Shown: piece by piece, positions 42,342-53,312 of the stretch
Layout of the letters: the number at the start of each line of letters is the position of its first letter
Numbering within the stretch: the first letter of the stretch is position 1
DNA from: SG8-41 sp963699525
Lineage (GTDB): Bacteria > Pseudomonadota > Gammaproteobacteria > Burkholderiales > SG8-41
NCBI GenBank assembly: GCA_963699525.1
Contig: CAVOUI010000020.1
Location: 62,001-126,000, forward strand
Direction of reading: 5' to 3'
DNA: 64,000 nucleotides
Position numbers and translations under genes: made by a program
Notes under the pieces: model-generated
The model's database searches: none
What the model saw: the letters and a program-made list of their open reading frames with translations, nothing else
Told to the model about the DNA's origin: nothing

Positions 42342-43293
42342 GCGTTACTCCTTGCAGGACACCGAAGCGCGACAGGCCCTCGGCCATGCCGGCGCCGAGC
42401 TTCTTCGCCAGGCGCTCGGCAATGTTCTCGCGCGGTGTGAAATCCACAATGTCCTCGGCCTTGATCACCTCGCGCGCGACGTACTCGATGCTTCCGAGCT
42501 CGTCCGCGAGCCCCATTTCGATGGACTTCTCGCCGACCCACAGCAAGCCGGAAAACAGGTCGGGCGTCTCCTTCAAGCGCTGGCCGCGCCCGGCCCGCAC
42601 CACCCCGATGAACTGCTGGTGAATCTGTTCGAGCATCTTCTCGGCGTGCTGCTTCTGCGACTCGACCACGGGCGAGAATGGATCGAGGAACCCCTTGTTC
42701 TCGCCCGCCGCCAGTAGACGCCGCTCGATGCCCAGCTTCTCCATCGTTCCGGTGAAGCCGAAGCCATCCATCAACACGCCGATCGAGCCGATGATGCTCG
42801 CCTTGTCGATGTAGATGCGATCGGCCGCGGCGGCGACGTAATAGCCGCCCGATGCGCAGATGTCCTCGACGACCGCATAGAGCGGAATACTGGGATACTT
42901 GGCGCGCAGGCGCCGCATTTCGTCGTTGATGTACCCGGCCTGCACCGGGCTGCCACCGGGGCTGTTGATGCGCAGTATGACCCCTTGCGTGCGCTTGTCC
43001 TTGAACGCGTCCTGCAGTCCAGCCATCACGTTTTCCGCGCTTGCCGGGCTATTGGCCGAGATGACGCCGTCCAGGTCAACCAGCGCCGTGTGCTTGCCCG
43101 GGCTGATGTCCTTCTTGCCGAACCAGCCTATGCCGATGAACAGCAGCGCGAAGAGGTAGATGAACAGCAGCGACTTGAAGAATATGCCCCACTTGCGCGC
43201 GCGCCGCTGCTCCGTAATCGCCGCCAGGGCGACTTTCTCGAGCGTCTGCCGCTCCCAGCTCTCTGTTGACCCGACGGGTTCCTGTTCTGTCAT
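42334..43293 (-). CDS. sppA: S49 family signal peptide peptidase (SppA-like)
   Basis: Membrane-bound serine peptidase that degrades cleaved signal peptides. 319 aa. One membrane span at about 36-56 (FFKSLLFIYLFALLFIGIGW), then the SppA fold: GVILRINSPGGSPVQA near residue 108 and the nucleophile Ser in DICASGGYYVAAAADRIY near 145, with SIIGSIGVLMDGFGF after it. Single-domain form. ATG 43293 has an AAGGTGG ribosome site; a GTG 9 nt upstream is also in frame. Its last 8 nt overlap the convergent methyltransferase gene. Confidence 0.93.
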   Translation of the reverse strand: MTEQEPVGSTESWERQTLEKVALAAITEQRRARKWGIFFKSLLFIYLFALLFIGIGWFGKKDISPGKHTALVDLDGVISANSPASAENVMAGLQDAFKDKRTQGVILRINSPGGSPVQAGYINDEMRRLRAKYPSIPLYAVVEDICASGGYYVAAAADRIYIDKASIIGSIGVLMDGFGFTGTMEKLGIERRLLAAGENKGFLDPFSPVVESQKQHAEKMLEQIHQQFIGVVRAGRGQRLKETPDLFSGLLWVGEKSIEMGLADELGSIEYVAREVIKAEDIVDFTPRENIAERLAKKLGAGMAEGLSRFGVLQGVTLR

Positions 43294-43404
43294 GTTGGCC
43301 ACCTTCCTTCAAAGCCGCCGAGGGGCGGCTTTCCTGCACTCGTTATTGTATCCCGCTTGTTCCGAGCCGGCCGCGCGTGCGAATCAGGCGCCGCACGTGT
43401 TCGG

Positions 43405-44373
43405 TCAAGCGCTCCCGGTAACCCCTGCGTCCCCTGCATCGAGCATGGCGAGATAGGACCGCAACACGGACGGCAGCGGCGCTTCCAGCGTCAGCCTGGC
43501 CCCGGTGCGCGGATGCGCGATCACCGTCTTGCGGGCATGCAGAAACATGTGGTCCAGGCCCTGGCGCGCGAGCGCCTTGTTGAGCGCGAAGTCGCCGTAC
43601 TTGTCATCGCCGGCTACGGGGTAACCCAAGTGCGCGAGGTGCACGCGGATCTGGTGAGTGCGCCCGGTCTTGAGCTCCGCTTCGAGCAGGCTGAAGCCCT
43701 TCCAGGCGCGCTGCAGCCGGAATACGGTATGCGCCGGCGCCCCCTCGTGCCGCACGGAGACGCGCCGCTCGCCCGATTCCAGCACGTACTTGTGCAGGGG
43801 CAGCTTCACACTACGCAGCGGCTCGCGCCACCGTCCCTTGACCAGCACATCGTAGAACTTTTGCACCGTCCCTTCCCGCAACTGGCGGTGCAGAGAAAGC
43901 AGGGCCGAGCGCCGCTTGGCGAGCAGCAACACGCCCGAGGTCCCGCGGTCGAGGCGGTGCGCGAGCTCGAGGAAGCGTTCCTGCGGGCGTTCCAGGCGCA
44001 GCAGCTCGATGACGCCGCGGCTGACTCCGCTGCCGCCGTGCACTGCGACGCCCGCCGGCTTGTCGATTGCGAGCAGGAGGTCGTCTTCGTAGAGAACGTC
44101 GGCCTTCAACCGCGGCGGGACCGAGGTTCGCGGAACGGCGGCTGGCCGCGCCGTGCGCAGGGGCGGTAGCCGCACACGGTCGCCGGACTGCACGCGGTAG
44201 TCGGGACCGACGCGGCGGCTGTTCACGCGCACCTCGCCGCTGCGAAGGATGCGATACACGTGGCTCTTCGGCACCCCTTTCAGCAGCCGGGTCAGATAGT
44301 TGTCAACGCGCTGGCCGGCCGCTTCCTCCCCCACCTCGTGCCAGACCGCCGATCCTTTACTTAACTCTTTCAT
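43405..44373 (-). CDS. rluC: 23S rRNA pseudouridine synthase RluC
   Basis: Isomerises uridines at 23S positions 955, 2504 and 2580 in E. coli. 322 aa. An N-terminal S4 domain (QRVDNYLTRLLKGVPKSHVY, GEVRVNSRRV) precedes the RluA-type catalytic domain with Asp in LAHRLDRGTSGVLLLAK near residue 146. ELKTGRTHQIRVHLAHLGYP follows near 236. Divergence from rne across a long leader is the conserved arrangement. Confidence 0.95.
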   Translation of the reverse strand: MKELSKGSAVWHEVGEEAAGQRVDNYLTRLLKGVPKSHVYRILRSGEVRVNSRRVGPDYRVQSGDRVRLPPLRTARPAAVPRTSVPPRLKADVLYEDDLLLAIDKPAGVAVHGGSGVSRGVIELLRLERPQERFLELAHRLDRGTSGVLLLAKRRSALLSLHRQLREGTVQKFYDVLVKGRWREPLRSVKLPLHKYVLESGERRVSVRHEGAPAHTVFRLQRAWKGFSLLEAELKTGRTHQIRVHLAHLGYPVAGDDKYGDFALNKALARQGLDHMFLHARKTVIAHPRTGARLTLEAPLPSVLRSYLAMLDAGDAGVTGSA

Positions 44374-44384
44374 TTGTTTATACT
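44356..44384 (+). promoter_or_regulatory. Predicted rne promoter
   Basis: TTTACT (44356-44361), 17 nt, TATACT (44379-44384). The -35 overlaps the first codons of rluC on the other strand. A start near 44391 gives rne an untranslated leader of about 430 nt, similar in scale to the autoregulated E. coli rne leader. Confidence 0.55.
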
Positions 44385-44390
44385 ATTCGC

Positions 44391-44824
44391 CGCACGTGTG
44401 GAATTCCCGGTAGTCGCCAAAGGACAACCTCGGCGCCGGGGCACTCCAGACGGGCCGGTGCTAGGTACCTCAACACGATGTGCGCGAACTCGCGCAAGCC
44501 CGCCCGGACGTGCAGAACGCGATCCGCAGTACCCGGCCGCTTGGCTAATGGACACCGCCGCGCCGCCCGCGGATACGCTGCAAGGAATGGTTAAGTTCGC
44601 TCACCACGCTGAAGTAGCGATACTAGTCGAACGACGCGCTCACGACACCTGAGAATTCCCGGATTCCGCGCCAGACGCGGGACCCGCAGGCAAGCCGCAA
44701 GAGACATGAGGATCATCACGTCCAGCATGTTCAAGCCACACGACTGAACCGGTCGGCGCCGCCTGCCTCGCGGCAGGCGCCGCGGCTTGCCCCATCCCGT
44801 GTATGAGCGCGGGAGAAGATAACA
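44391..44824 (+). promoter_or_regulatory. Long structured 5' leader of rne
   Basis: No gene is supportable in this 434-nt stretch. It contains several hairpin-forming segments. The clearest is at 44758-44779, where GCCTGCC pairs with GGCAGGC across TCGC, 45 nt before the rne start. The phrase GAATTCCCGG occurs twice (near 44400 and near 44652). Leaders of this kind let RNase E control its own message in E. coli; the same role here is an inference. Confidence 0.5.
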
Positions 44825-47461
44825 ATGAAGCGAATGTTGTTCAACGCGACGCAGGCGGAGGAGCTGCGCGTCGCCATCGTCGATGGCCAGAAGCTCATCG
44901 ACCTCGACATCGAAACCCCCGGCAAGGAGCAGCGCAAGAGCAACATCTACAAGGGGGTCATCACCCGCATCGAGCCGAGCCTCGAAGCCGCCTTCGTCGA
45001 TTACGGGGCCGAGCGCCATGGCTTCCTTCCCTTCAAGGAAGTTGCACGCGCCTACTTCAAGCCGGGCGTTGACGTCGGCCGCGCCCGTATCCAGGACGCC
45101 CTCGAGGAAGGCCAGGAGCTGATCGTCCAGGTGGACAAGGACGAGCGCGGCACCAAGGGCGCTGCGCTCACTACCTTTATCAGCCTCGCCGGGCGCTACC
45201 TCGTGCTGATGCCCAACAACCCGCGCGGCGGAGGCGTGTCGCGCCGGGTCGAGGGCGAAGACCGCAACGAGCTGCGGGACGTGATCGACCAACTGCCCGT
45301 TCCGCAGGGCATGAGCGTGATCGGCCGCACCGCCGCGATCGGGCGCGCGCCGGAAGAGCTCACCTGGGACCTCGACTATCTCCTGCAGCTGTGGCACGCA
45401 GTCGAGGACGCGGCCAAGCAGCAGAGCGGCGCATTCCTGATCTACCAGGAATCGAGCCTCGTCATTCGCGCGATCCGCGATTACTACCACCAGGACATCG
45501 GCGAGGTCCTGATCGATACCGAGAGCGTGTACGAGCAGGCGCGGCAGTTCATGAGCCACGTCATGCCGCAAAACGTCAACCGCATCAAGCTCTACCACGA
45601 CGACGTGCCGCTGTTCTCGCGCTTCCAGATCGAGCACCAGATCGAGACCGCCTATTCGCGCTCGGTCAATCTTCCCTCCGGCGGCGCGGTCGTGTTCGAT
45701 CACACCGAGGCGCTGGTGTCCATCGACGTCAATTCGGCGCGCGCGACGAAAGGCTCCGATATCGAGGAAACCGCGTTTCGCACCAATCTCGAGGCCGCCG
45801 AGGAGATCGCCCGCCAGCTGAGGTTGCGCGACCTGGGCGGCTTGATCGTGATCGATTTCATCGACATGGAAAGCGGCCGCAACCAGCGCGAGGTCGAGAT
45901 CTGCCTGCGCGATTCGCTGCGATACGACCGGGCACGCGTGCAGATGGGCAAGATCTCGCGCTTCGGGCTGATGGAGTTGTCACGCCAGCGGCTGCGGCCC
46001 TCGCTCGGCGAGACCGCCCACAATCCCTGCCCGCGCTGCCACGGCACCGGCCACATCCGCGGCACCGAGTCCACGGCACTCCATATCCTGCGCATCATCC
46101 AGGAGGAGGCCATGAAGGAGAACACCGGGTCGATCAACGCCCAGGTGCCCGTCGACGTCGCGACGTTTCTGCTCAACGAAAAGCGGGTGGACCTGCAGCT
46201 GATCGAAGCGCGCCACCGCGTCTCGGTGATGCTGATTCCCAACGTGCACCTCGAGACACCGAACTACACCGTGACACGCATGCGTCACGACGACCTCAAC
46301 AAGACCGAGCCGCTGCCCGCGAGCTACAACCTGGTGGAAGCGCCGGCCGAGGAACAGAAGCCGGCTGCGGGCGCCGCCGAGACTGCGCCGCCGCGGCCCG
46401 AAGCCGTGGTCAAGGGCATCACGCCGGCGCAACCGGCGCCGGTCCCGGTGGCAAAAGAAGCGAGGCCGGAGCCGCAGCCTCAAGCCGTGTCGGTAGCGGA
46501 AACCTCGATCATCGGCAAGATATTCGGACTGTTCAAGCGTAAGCCTGCTGCGGAGGCCCCGCTGCTGGAGGAAGCACGGCCCCCGGTCGCACCCGGCCCT
46601 CGCCGTCGGCACGAACGCGGCGAACGCGAGGGACCGCGCCGCGATCGGGAAGATCGGCCGATGCAGCCGGGCGGGCAGCGCTATCGGCAGGACCAGCCGC
46701 AGCGGCCCCACGGGTCACGCGACGGCGGCCGCCCCGGAGGCGAGCAGCAACGCCACGAGCACCGGCGCCCGGAACCTCCCCGCCACGAACATCCCCAGCA
46801 GCAGCGCCAGCAACCGCGTCGCGATCTGGCCCAGGCCGATACGCGGCCCCCTTCGAACGCCCAGCACCCGGGGCGCGAGCAAGGCGAGCAACAGCGGGAG
46901 GGCCGCGGCAGGCGCCGGCGCAGGGGCCGCGACCGCTACGATCAGCGCCAGGAGGGTGCCGGAAGCGGACGACCCCCTGCGCAGGCACAGCAGCAAGCTC
47001 AGCGGCAACCGGTCCGGCCCGAGTCCGAACACTCGGTTCCGCCCGCGGCACCTGCTGCGAGCGTTGCTCCAGCCGCCGTCGGTATGATGGCCGAGGCTGC
47101 GGCACCGGCCGCGGTGAGCCATCAGCCGCCGCCCTCGTTCGATACCGAGCGGGTGCGGGAAATCGAGCCGCGCGAGACCGCGCCGTCGCAGCCGGTCCTG
47201 ACAGGGCCTGGAATCGCACCAGCCGAACCCGTCAGGATCGAATGGCCCTCGGACCTGATGCAGGTCGAATCGGATCCCACCAAGGTTAGTACCGTCCAGG
47301 AGCAGGAAGCGGTCCAGCAATCCTTGCCGCGCCCCAAGCGCGTGCGGCAGCCGGCGCAACCCGTGATCGAGGAACCGCTGGTGCAGATCGAGACTGGCCA
47401 GACGGGTGCAGAGCCTGGGAGCTCCGACCCGAAGGCAAAAGTAACCTCGCTGCCCGGCTAA
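44825..47461 (+). CDS. rne: Ribonuclease E
   Basis: Essential endoribonuclease for mRNA decay and RNA processing, scaffold of the degradosome. 878 aa. The N-terminal catalytic half has MKRMLFNATQAEELRVAIVD, an S1 domain (IYKGVITRIEPSLEAAFVDY, near residue 40) and a 5'-sensor/RNase H part. The DNase I-like site is VSIDVNSARATKG near residue 300 with IVIDFIDM near 343. The Zn-link is PCPRCHGTG near 403. From about 500 the tail is low-complexity: Pro/Ala-rich, then an Arg/Gln/His-rich RNA-binding region. GAGAAGATAACA supplies the ribosome site. Confidence 0.97.
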   Translation: MKRMLFNATQAEELRVAIVDGQKLIDLDIETPGKEQRKSNIYKGVITRIEPSLEAAFVDYGAERHGFLPFKEVARAYFKPGVDVGRARIQDALEEGQELIVQVDKDERGTKGAALTTFISLAGRYLVLMPNNPRGGGVSRRVEGEDRNELRDVIDQLPVPQGMSVIGRTAAIGRAPEELTWDLDYLLQLWHAVEDAAKQQSGAFLIYQESSLVIRAIRDYYHQDIGEVLIDTESVYEQARQFMSHVMPQNVNRIKLYHDDVPLFSRFQIEHQIETAYSRSVNLPSGGAVVFDHTEALVSIDVNSARATKGSDIEETAFRTNLEAAEEIARQLRLRDLGGLIVIDFIDMESGRNQREVEICLRDSLRYDRARVQMGKISRFGLMELSRQRLRPSLGETAHNPCPRCHGTGHIRGTESTALHILRIIQEEAMKENTGSINAQVPVDVATFLLNEKRVDLQLIEARHRVSVMLIPNVHLETPNYTVTRMRHDDLNKTEPLPASYNLVEAPAEEQKPAAGAAETAPPRPEAVVKGITPAQPAPVPVAKEARPEPQPQAVSVAETSIIGKIFGLFKRKPAAEAPLLEEARPPVAPGPRRRHERGEREGPRRDREDRPMQPGGQRYRQDQPQRPHGSRDGGRPGGEQQRHEHRRPEPPRHEHPQQQRQQPRRDLAQADTRPPSNAQHPGREQGEQQREGRGRRRRRGRDRYDQRQEGAGSGRPPAQAQQQAQRQPVRPESEHSVPPAAPAASVAPAAVGMMAEAAAPAAVSHQPPPSFDTERVREIEPRETAPSQPVLTGPGIAPAEPVRIEWPSDLMQVESDPTKVSTVQEQEAVQQSLPRPKRVRQPAQPVIEEPLVQIETGQTGAEPGSSDPKAKVTSLPG

Positions 47462-47934
47462 AGGATCTGCCTGAGCAGGTGGTCGAGCAGGCCCTGGGAG
47501 GCCTCCTCCACCATGTCGAGCACGTCCTCGAAGCCCTGATCGCCTCCGTAATAGGGATCAGGCACCTCGCGCGGCGCGCCTGCGGCGCTGAACTCCATGA
47601 AGAGCTTGAGCTTGTGCGCGTGCTCCGACGGACACAGGCGCCTCAGTATCCGCAGGTTCGTCTCGTCCATTGCCAGCAGGTAATCGAACTCGCTGAAGTC
47701 GGCGCGGCTGACCTGGCGCCCGCGCTGCCCGGCAAGGTCGTAGCCGCGGCGGCCAGCGGCAAGCTGCGCGCGCGCATCGGGCGGATCACCCACGTGATAG
47801 TCGTGGGTCCCGGCTGAATCGATCGCGATACGCTCCTCGAGTCCCGCCCGTCTCACTTGCTCTCTGAAGACGCCCTCCGCCATCGGCGACCGGCAGAGGT
47901 TGCCCATGCACACGAACAGTACCCTGACTTTCAT
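47458..47934 (-). CDS. Low molecular weight protein-tyrosine phosphatase
   Basis: 158 aa. The P-loop VCMGNLCRSPMAEGVF (C-x5-R-S, near residue 9) and the general-acid Asp in VPDPYYGGDQGFEDVLD near 128 are both present, so the enzyme should be active. The related Wzb/Ptp enzymes act on tyrosine kinases or as arsenate reductases; with no kinase or polysaccharide gene nearby, the target is unknown. Its stop overlaps the rne stop by 4 nt on the opposite strand. Confidence 0.94.
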   Translation of the reverse strand: MKVRVLFVCMGNLCRSPMAEGVFREQVRRAGLEERIAIDSAGTHDYHVGDPPDARAQLAAGRRGYDLAGQRGRQVSRADFSEFDYLLAMDETNLRILRRLCPSEHAHKLKLFMEFSAAGAPREVPDPYYGGDQGFEDVLDMVEEASQGLLDHLLRQIL

Positions 47935-47985
47935 GGTCGCTACAATAGCGCGCTACTTTCCATCCTCCAACCACGAGAAAGCGCT

Positions 47986-48480
47986 TTGCGCCTGATCTTC
48001 TGCGCCGCGGTGCTGGCGGTGGCTCACTCCGCGATCGCGGCGGACTTGCCCCCACCAGGGACCGCCCCCACCGGGGAGATCGTCATGATCCAGGCGGCGC
48101 CCGGCGTCATCCACTACCACGCCAACCCGGAGCATGCCGACTGGTCGTGGATGGTGGGTATTGAATGGCAGAGGCCTTCGCGCTGGCTGTTCGGGTTCTC
48201 CTATTTCAACAACTCGTACGACCAGAAATGCCAATTTTATTACGCCGGCTACTTGTGGAAGCTGAGCGATCGCGATCCCAACTGGTACTTGAAGCTGACC
48301 GGAGGGCTGCTCTACGGCTACAAGGAACCGTATGAAGACAAGGTGCCCTTCAACCACAATGGGTACTCACCCGGCGTTGTCCTAGGGCTTGGACACAAAT
48401 GGGATCGATGGAGCCTCCAGCTCAATTTTCTCGGTAAGTCCGCGCTTGGATTATCGGTAGGTTACGACCTGGTGCATTGA
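47986..48480 (+). CDS. Secreted beta-strand-rich protein, possibly a small outer-membrane barrel
   Basis: 164 aa from a TTG start (ribosome site GAGAAAG). A signal peptide of about 19 residues (LRLIFCAAVLAVAHSAIA) precedes the mature protein. The mature part is aromatic-rich with alternating hydrophobic strands (WMVGIEWQRPSRWLFGFSYF, YYAGYLWKLSD, WYLKLTGGLLYGY, SLQLNFLGKSALGLSVGYDL), as in small outer-membrane beta-barrels. A single Cys lies in DQKCQF. I do not recognise a characterised family with certainty. Base composition is more AT-rich than its neighbours. Confidence 0.65.
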   Translation: MRLIFCAAVLAVAHSAIAADLPPPGTAPTGEIVMIQAAPGVIHYHANPEHADWSWMVGIEWQRPSRWLFGFSYFNNSYDQKCQFYYAGYLWKLSDRDPNWYLKLTGGLLYGYKEPYEDKVPFNHNGYSPGVVLGLGHKWDRWSLQLNFLGKSALGLSVGYDLVH

Positions 48481-48514
48481 CCGGCGCTGTGCGGGGACTT
48501 TCCGTCGGCGGTCC

Positions 48515-50596
<2,082 letters not shown>

Positions 50597-50766
50597 CGGG
50601 AACGAGCTAAACCGCGTATTTTCCCACGGCGAAGCGTTCGTTCGCCAGCCCGTGAACCTCCGAGGCGTGACTACGAGAGGGGAATCGATGCAGGGCTAGG
50701 CAAATCCGGGGCCGGTTATGCCCGAGATCCGTCCGCCACTAGAGGCAAAGCGGCGTGCGCACGCAA

Positions 50767-50796
50767 GGGGAATCGCCCTGTCCGGGCGCTTTCCCC
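50767..50796. repeat. Hairpin downstream of the beta-propeller gene
   Basis: GGGGAA-CGCCC (50767-50778) pairs with GGGCG-TTCCCC (50784-50796), with a 5-nt loop and a small asymmetric bulge. No T-run follows on either strand, so it is not a classic intrinsic terminator. The rest of 50597-50815 shows no gene. Confidence 0.4.
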
Positions 50797-50815
50797 CTCG
50801 CGGTGCACCGGGGCG

Positions 50816-51928
50816 TCAGTGACGGGGCATTTTCAGACGCGAGATCGTCCAGCGGGTGACGTCCTCCTCGGGCTCGTCGCCTGCCGTTGGGGTAAGCGCC
50901 AGCGCCAAGTTCGCGACGAAGATTTCGTCGTCCACGATGACGAGGCTCGCCGGGAAGAGCAGCCCGTCCGGAGTCCCGTTGCCGCGAATGCCGCGGAATT
51001 CTCCGAGCTTCGCGACGATCTTGCCTTTCTCGTTCAGGGCAACGACCTCATCGGCCTGGTTCGCCGCCACCCACACACGGCCGCGCTTGTCGATCGCGAG
51101 GCCGTCGGCCCCGTTGATGCTTTCGGCAAATACACTGACCGAATTCGGGGTCAACGGTGGCACGGTCAGATCCAGTTTCAAGACGCGATCGTCGCCCGTA
51201 TTCGCGATGAAGAGCGTCTTCTCGTCATGGCTCAGCGCCAGTCCGTTCGCGCCGAAGGGCGGGAAACCTGCGGTGGCGAGCAGCGGATCGTGATTGATCA
51301 TTTCTATATTGCATGGATCGCAGGTTGCAGGATTGCTGATACTGAAGATTGCACCCTGGAACGAATCGGAGACATAGAGCAGATTACCGTCTTTGTTCAG
51401 GACCATCGCATTGGGGACCCGGGCGCCGGTACCGAAATAGATCTGGTCGGAGCTGCCGTCCGGGTTGCCCACGGTGCGAAAATCCGGTGCGTTGACTAAC
51501 GGGATCTCGGCGACATCCTCAATAGCTGTGCCGCCGTTGAAATTCGCCGAGATACGCTGAATCTTGGATGGCAAATTGACGAAGTTGCCGACATTGGCGA
51601 TATAGACCTTCCTGTTCTTGCCATCGAATTCCAGACCGAGCAACGGTGTAATCCCGAAGTTGCGCGTGGCTTCGAGACGGCCACGCCGGTCGAACCGCAA
51701 CAACTTGTTCTGCGCGCCGCCCTCGAACGTGCCGACGTAGATATCGCCGCTCCAAGGATTGGCGGTGATACCTTCCGGGAATTTCACACCTTCCGGAAGC
51801 ACCGCGAACGTGTCTACGTCGCGATCGATGAACAACCGCCTGGAGTCGTCGTCCGCGATAGCCGTCCCGGTGCCGCCCGCGACGGCAACCAGCAGCAAAG
51901 CCAAGCAAGCCTTCCGAATGCTTTTCAT
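50816..51928 (-). CDS. Secreted NHL/SMP-30-like beta-propeller protein
   Basis: 370 aa with a signal peptide of about 26 residues (MKSIRKACLALLLVAVAGGT and onwards, ending AIADD). The mature protein repeats blade-like motifs: FPEGITANPWSGDIYVGTFE, LEFDGKNRKVYIANVG, DGNLLYVSDSFQGAIF, GLALSHDEKTLFIANTGDDR, GLAIDKRGRVWVAANQ. This fits an SMP-30/gluconolactonase or NHL propeller. No full set of lactonase metal ligands could be confirmed. CDPC near residue 208 may form a disulfide. Codon use is visibly more AT-rich than the flanking core genes, suggesting a later insertion between uvrB and the aminotransferase gene. Confidence 0.75.
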   Translation of the reverse strand: MKSIRKACLALLLVAVAGGTGTAIADDDSRRLFIDRDVDTFAVLPEGVKFPEGITANPWSGDIYVGTFEGGAQNKLLRFDRRGRLEATRNFGITPLLGLEFDGKNRKVYIANVGNFVNLPSKIQRISANFNGGTAIEDVAEIPLVNAPDFRTVGNPDGSSDQIYFGTGARVPNAMVLNKDGNLLYVSDSFQGAIFSISNPATCDPCNIEMINHDPLLATAGFPPFGANGLALSHDEKTLFIANTGDDRVLKLDLTVPPLTPNSVSVFAESINGADGLAIDKRGRVWVAANQADEVVALNEKGKIVAKLGEFRGIRGNGTPDGLLFPASLVIVDDEIFVANLALALTPTAGDEPEEDVTRWTISRLKMPRH

Positions 51929-52106
51929 GTTCTCCCCCTTCACAACGTTGATGGAACGAGCGCTTATGATGCGCAGGAGAGCAGCCGAAAGCAACCTGCT
52001 CTCGATTGCGCGGCCCTGTTCCCAGTTACGCCAAGGCGCCGTTGAAGGTAAAATGCGCCTAGTTGAAAGCTCCTCCCCCGCACTTTTTCGGCAAATACCC
52101 AGAAAG

Positions 52107-53312
52107 ATGAGCCCCTCCCTGCTCGCCGGCGTCGAGATGGCGCCGCGCGACCCGATCCTCGGCGTGACCGAAACGTTCAACGCCGACTCCAACCCTAACA
52201 AGGTGAACCTCGGCGTCGGCGTCTATTACGACGACAACGGCAAGGTTCCGGTGCTGGAGTGCGTCCGCCGCGCCGAGCAGAAGCTGGCGGAGACTCCTCT
52301 GCCGCGTAATTACCTGCCGATCGACGGCCTCCAGGCCTACGACCGCGCGGTGCAGGAGCTGCTGTTCGGCAAGGACAGCCCGGCACTGCGCGACCAGAGG
52401 GTCGTGACGGTGCAGACCCTTGGCGGCACCGGCGGCCTCAAGGTGGGGGCCGACCTGCTGCGTCGGCTGAGCCCGAATGCCCAGATCTGGATCAGCGATC
52501 CCAGCTGGGAGAACCACCAGGCGCTGTTCGATTACGCCGGGTTCAAGGTGCAGGCCTACCCCTATTACGATGCTGCGACCCACGGCGTCGACTTCCACAG
52601 CATGATCGGCGCCCTGCAAAAGCTGCCGGCGGGAGAAATCGTTGTCCTGCACGCTTGTTGCCATAACCCGACGGGCGTTGACCTCTCGCCGGAGCAGTGG
52701 GAGCGGGTGATCGGGGTAGTCGGCCGAAGCGGGCTCGTGCCTTTCCTCGACATCGCCTACCAGGGCTTCGCCGAAGGACTCGATGCCGACGCCCATGCGG
52801 TGCGCCGCTTTGCGCAGGCGTGTCCGGTCGTATTCGTGTCGAGCTCCTTCTCGAAGTCGCTCTCGCTCTACGGCGAGCGGGTGGGTGCGCTCTCCGTCGT
52901 CACCGAGAGCGCGGACGTCGCGGCGCGCACGCTTTCCCAGTTGAAGCGCGTGATCCGCACCAACTACTCCAATCCCCCCACTCACGGCGGGCAGGCCGCG
53001 GTACAGGTCCTGACGACGCCGGAATTGCGCGTCCTGTGGGACCGGGAGCTCGGCCAGATGCGCGAGCGCATCAAGACGATGCGCCGCCAGCTGGTCGAGA
53101 AGATTCGCACTGCGCGCGCGGATTTCGACTTCAGCTTCGTCATCCGGCAGCGCGGGCTGTTTTCCTACTCCGGGCTCTCGCGCGAGCAGGTGAAGCGGCT
53201 GCGCGAGCAGTACTCGCTCTACGCCATCGACAGCGGCCGCATCTGCGTCGCAGCGCTCAACTCGCGGAACATCGATTACGTCGCGCGCGCGATCGCAAGC
53301 GTTCTGGTCTAG
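52107..53312 (+). CDS. Aromatic/aspartate aminotransferase (class I, TyrB/AspC-like)
   Basis: PLP enzyme of the E. coli AspC/TyrB subgroup, 401 aa. Typical segments are DPILGVTETFNADSNPNKVN at the N-terminus, GGTGGLKVGADLL near residue 112, HACCHNPTGVDLS near 190 and DIAYQGFAEGLD near 220. The PLP lysine is in SSSFSKSLSLYGERVGAL near 251, with RTNYSNPPTHGG near 290. The substrate (aspartate versus tyrosine/phenylalanine) is not separable by eye. Confidence 0.95.
   Translation: MSPSLLAGVEMAPRDPILGVTETFNADSNPNKVNLGVGVYYDDNGKVPVLECVRRAEQKLAETPLPRNYLPIDGLQAYDRAVQELLFGKDSPALRDQRVVTVQTLGGTGGLKVGADLLRRLSPNAQIWISDPSWENHQALFDYAGFKVQAYPYYDAATHGVDFHSMIGALQKLPAGEIVVLHACCHNPTGVDLSPEQWERVIGVVGRSGLVPFLDIAYQGFAEGLDADAHAVRRFAQACPVVFVSSSFSKSLSLYGERVGALSVVTESADVAARTLSQLKRVIRTNYSNPPTHGGQAAVQVLTTPELRVLWDRELGQMRERIKTMRRQLVEKIRTARADFDFSFVIRQRGLFSYSGLSREQVKRLREQYSLYAIDSGRICVAALNSRNIDYVARAIASVLV

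Noticed and set aside
44374..44652. 92-codon open frame in the rne leader
   Set aside because: No ribosome site, no recognisable protein features, and it lies in a region expected to be untranslated leader.
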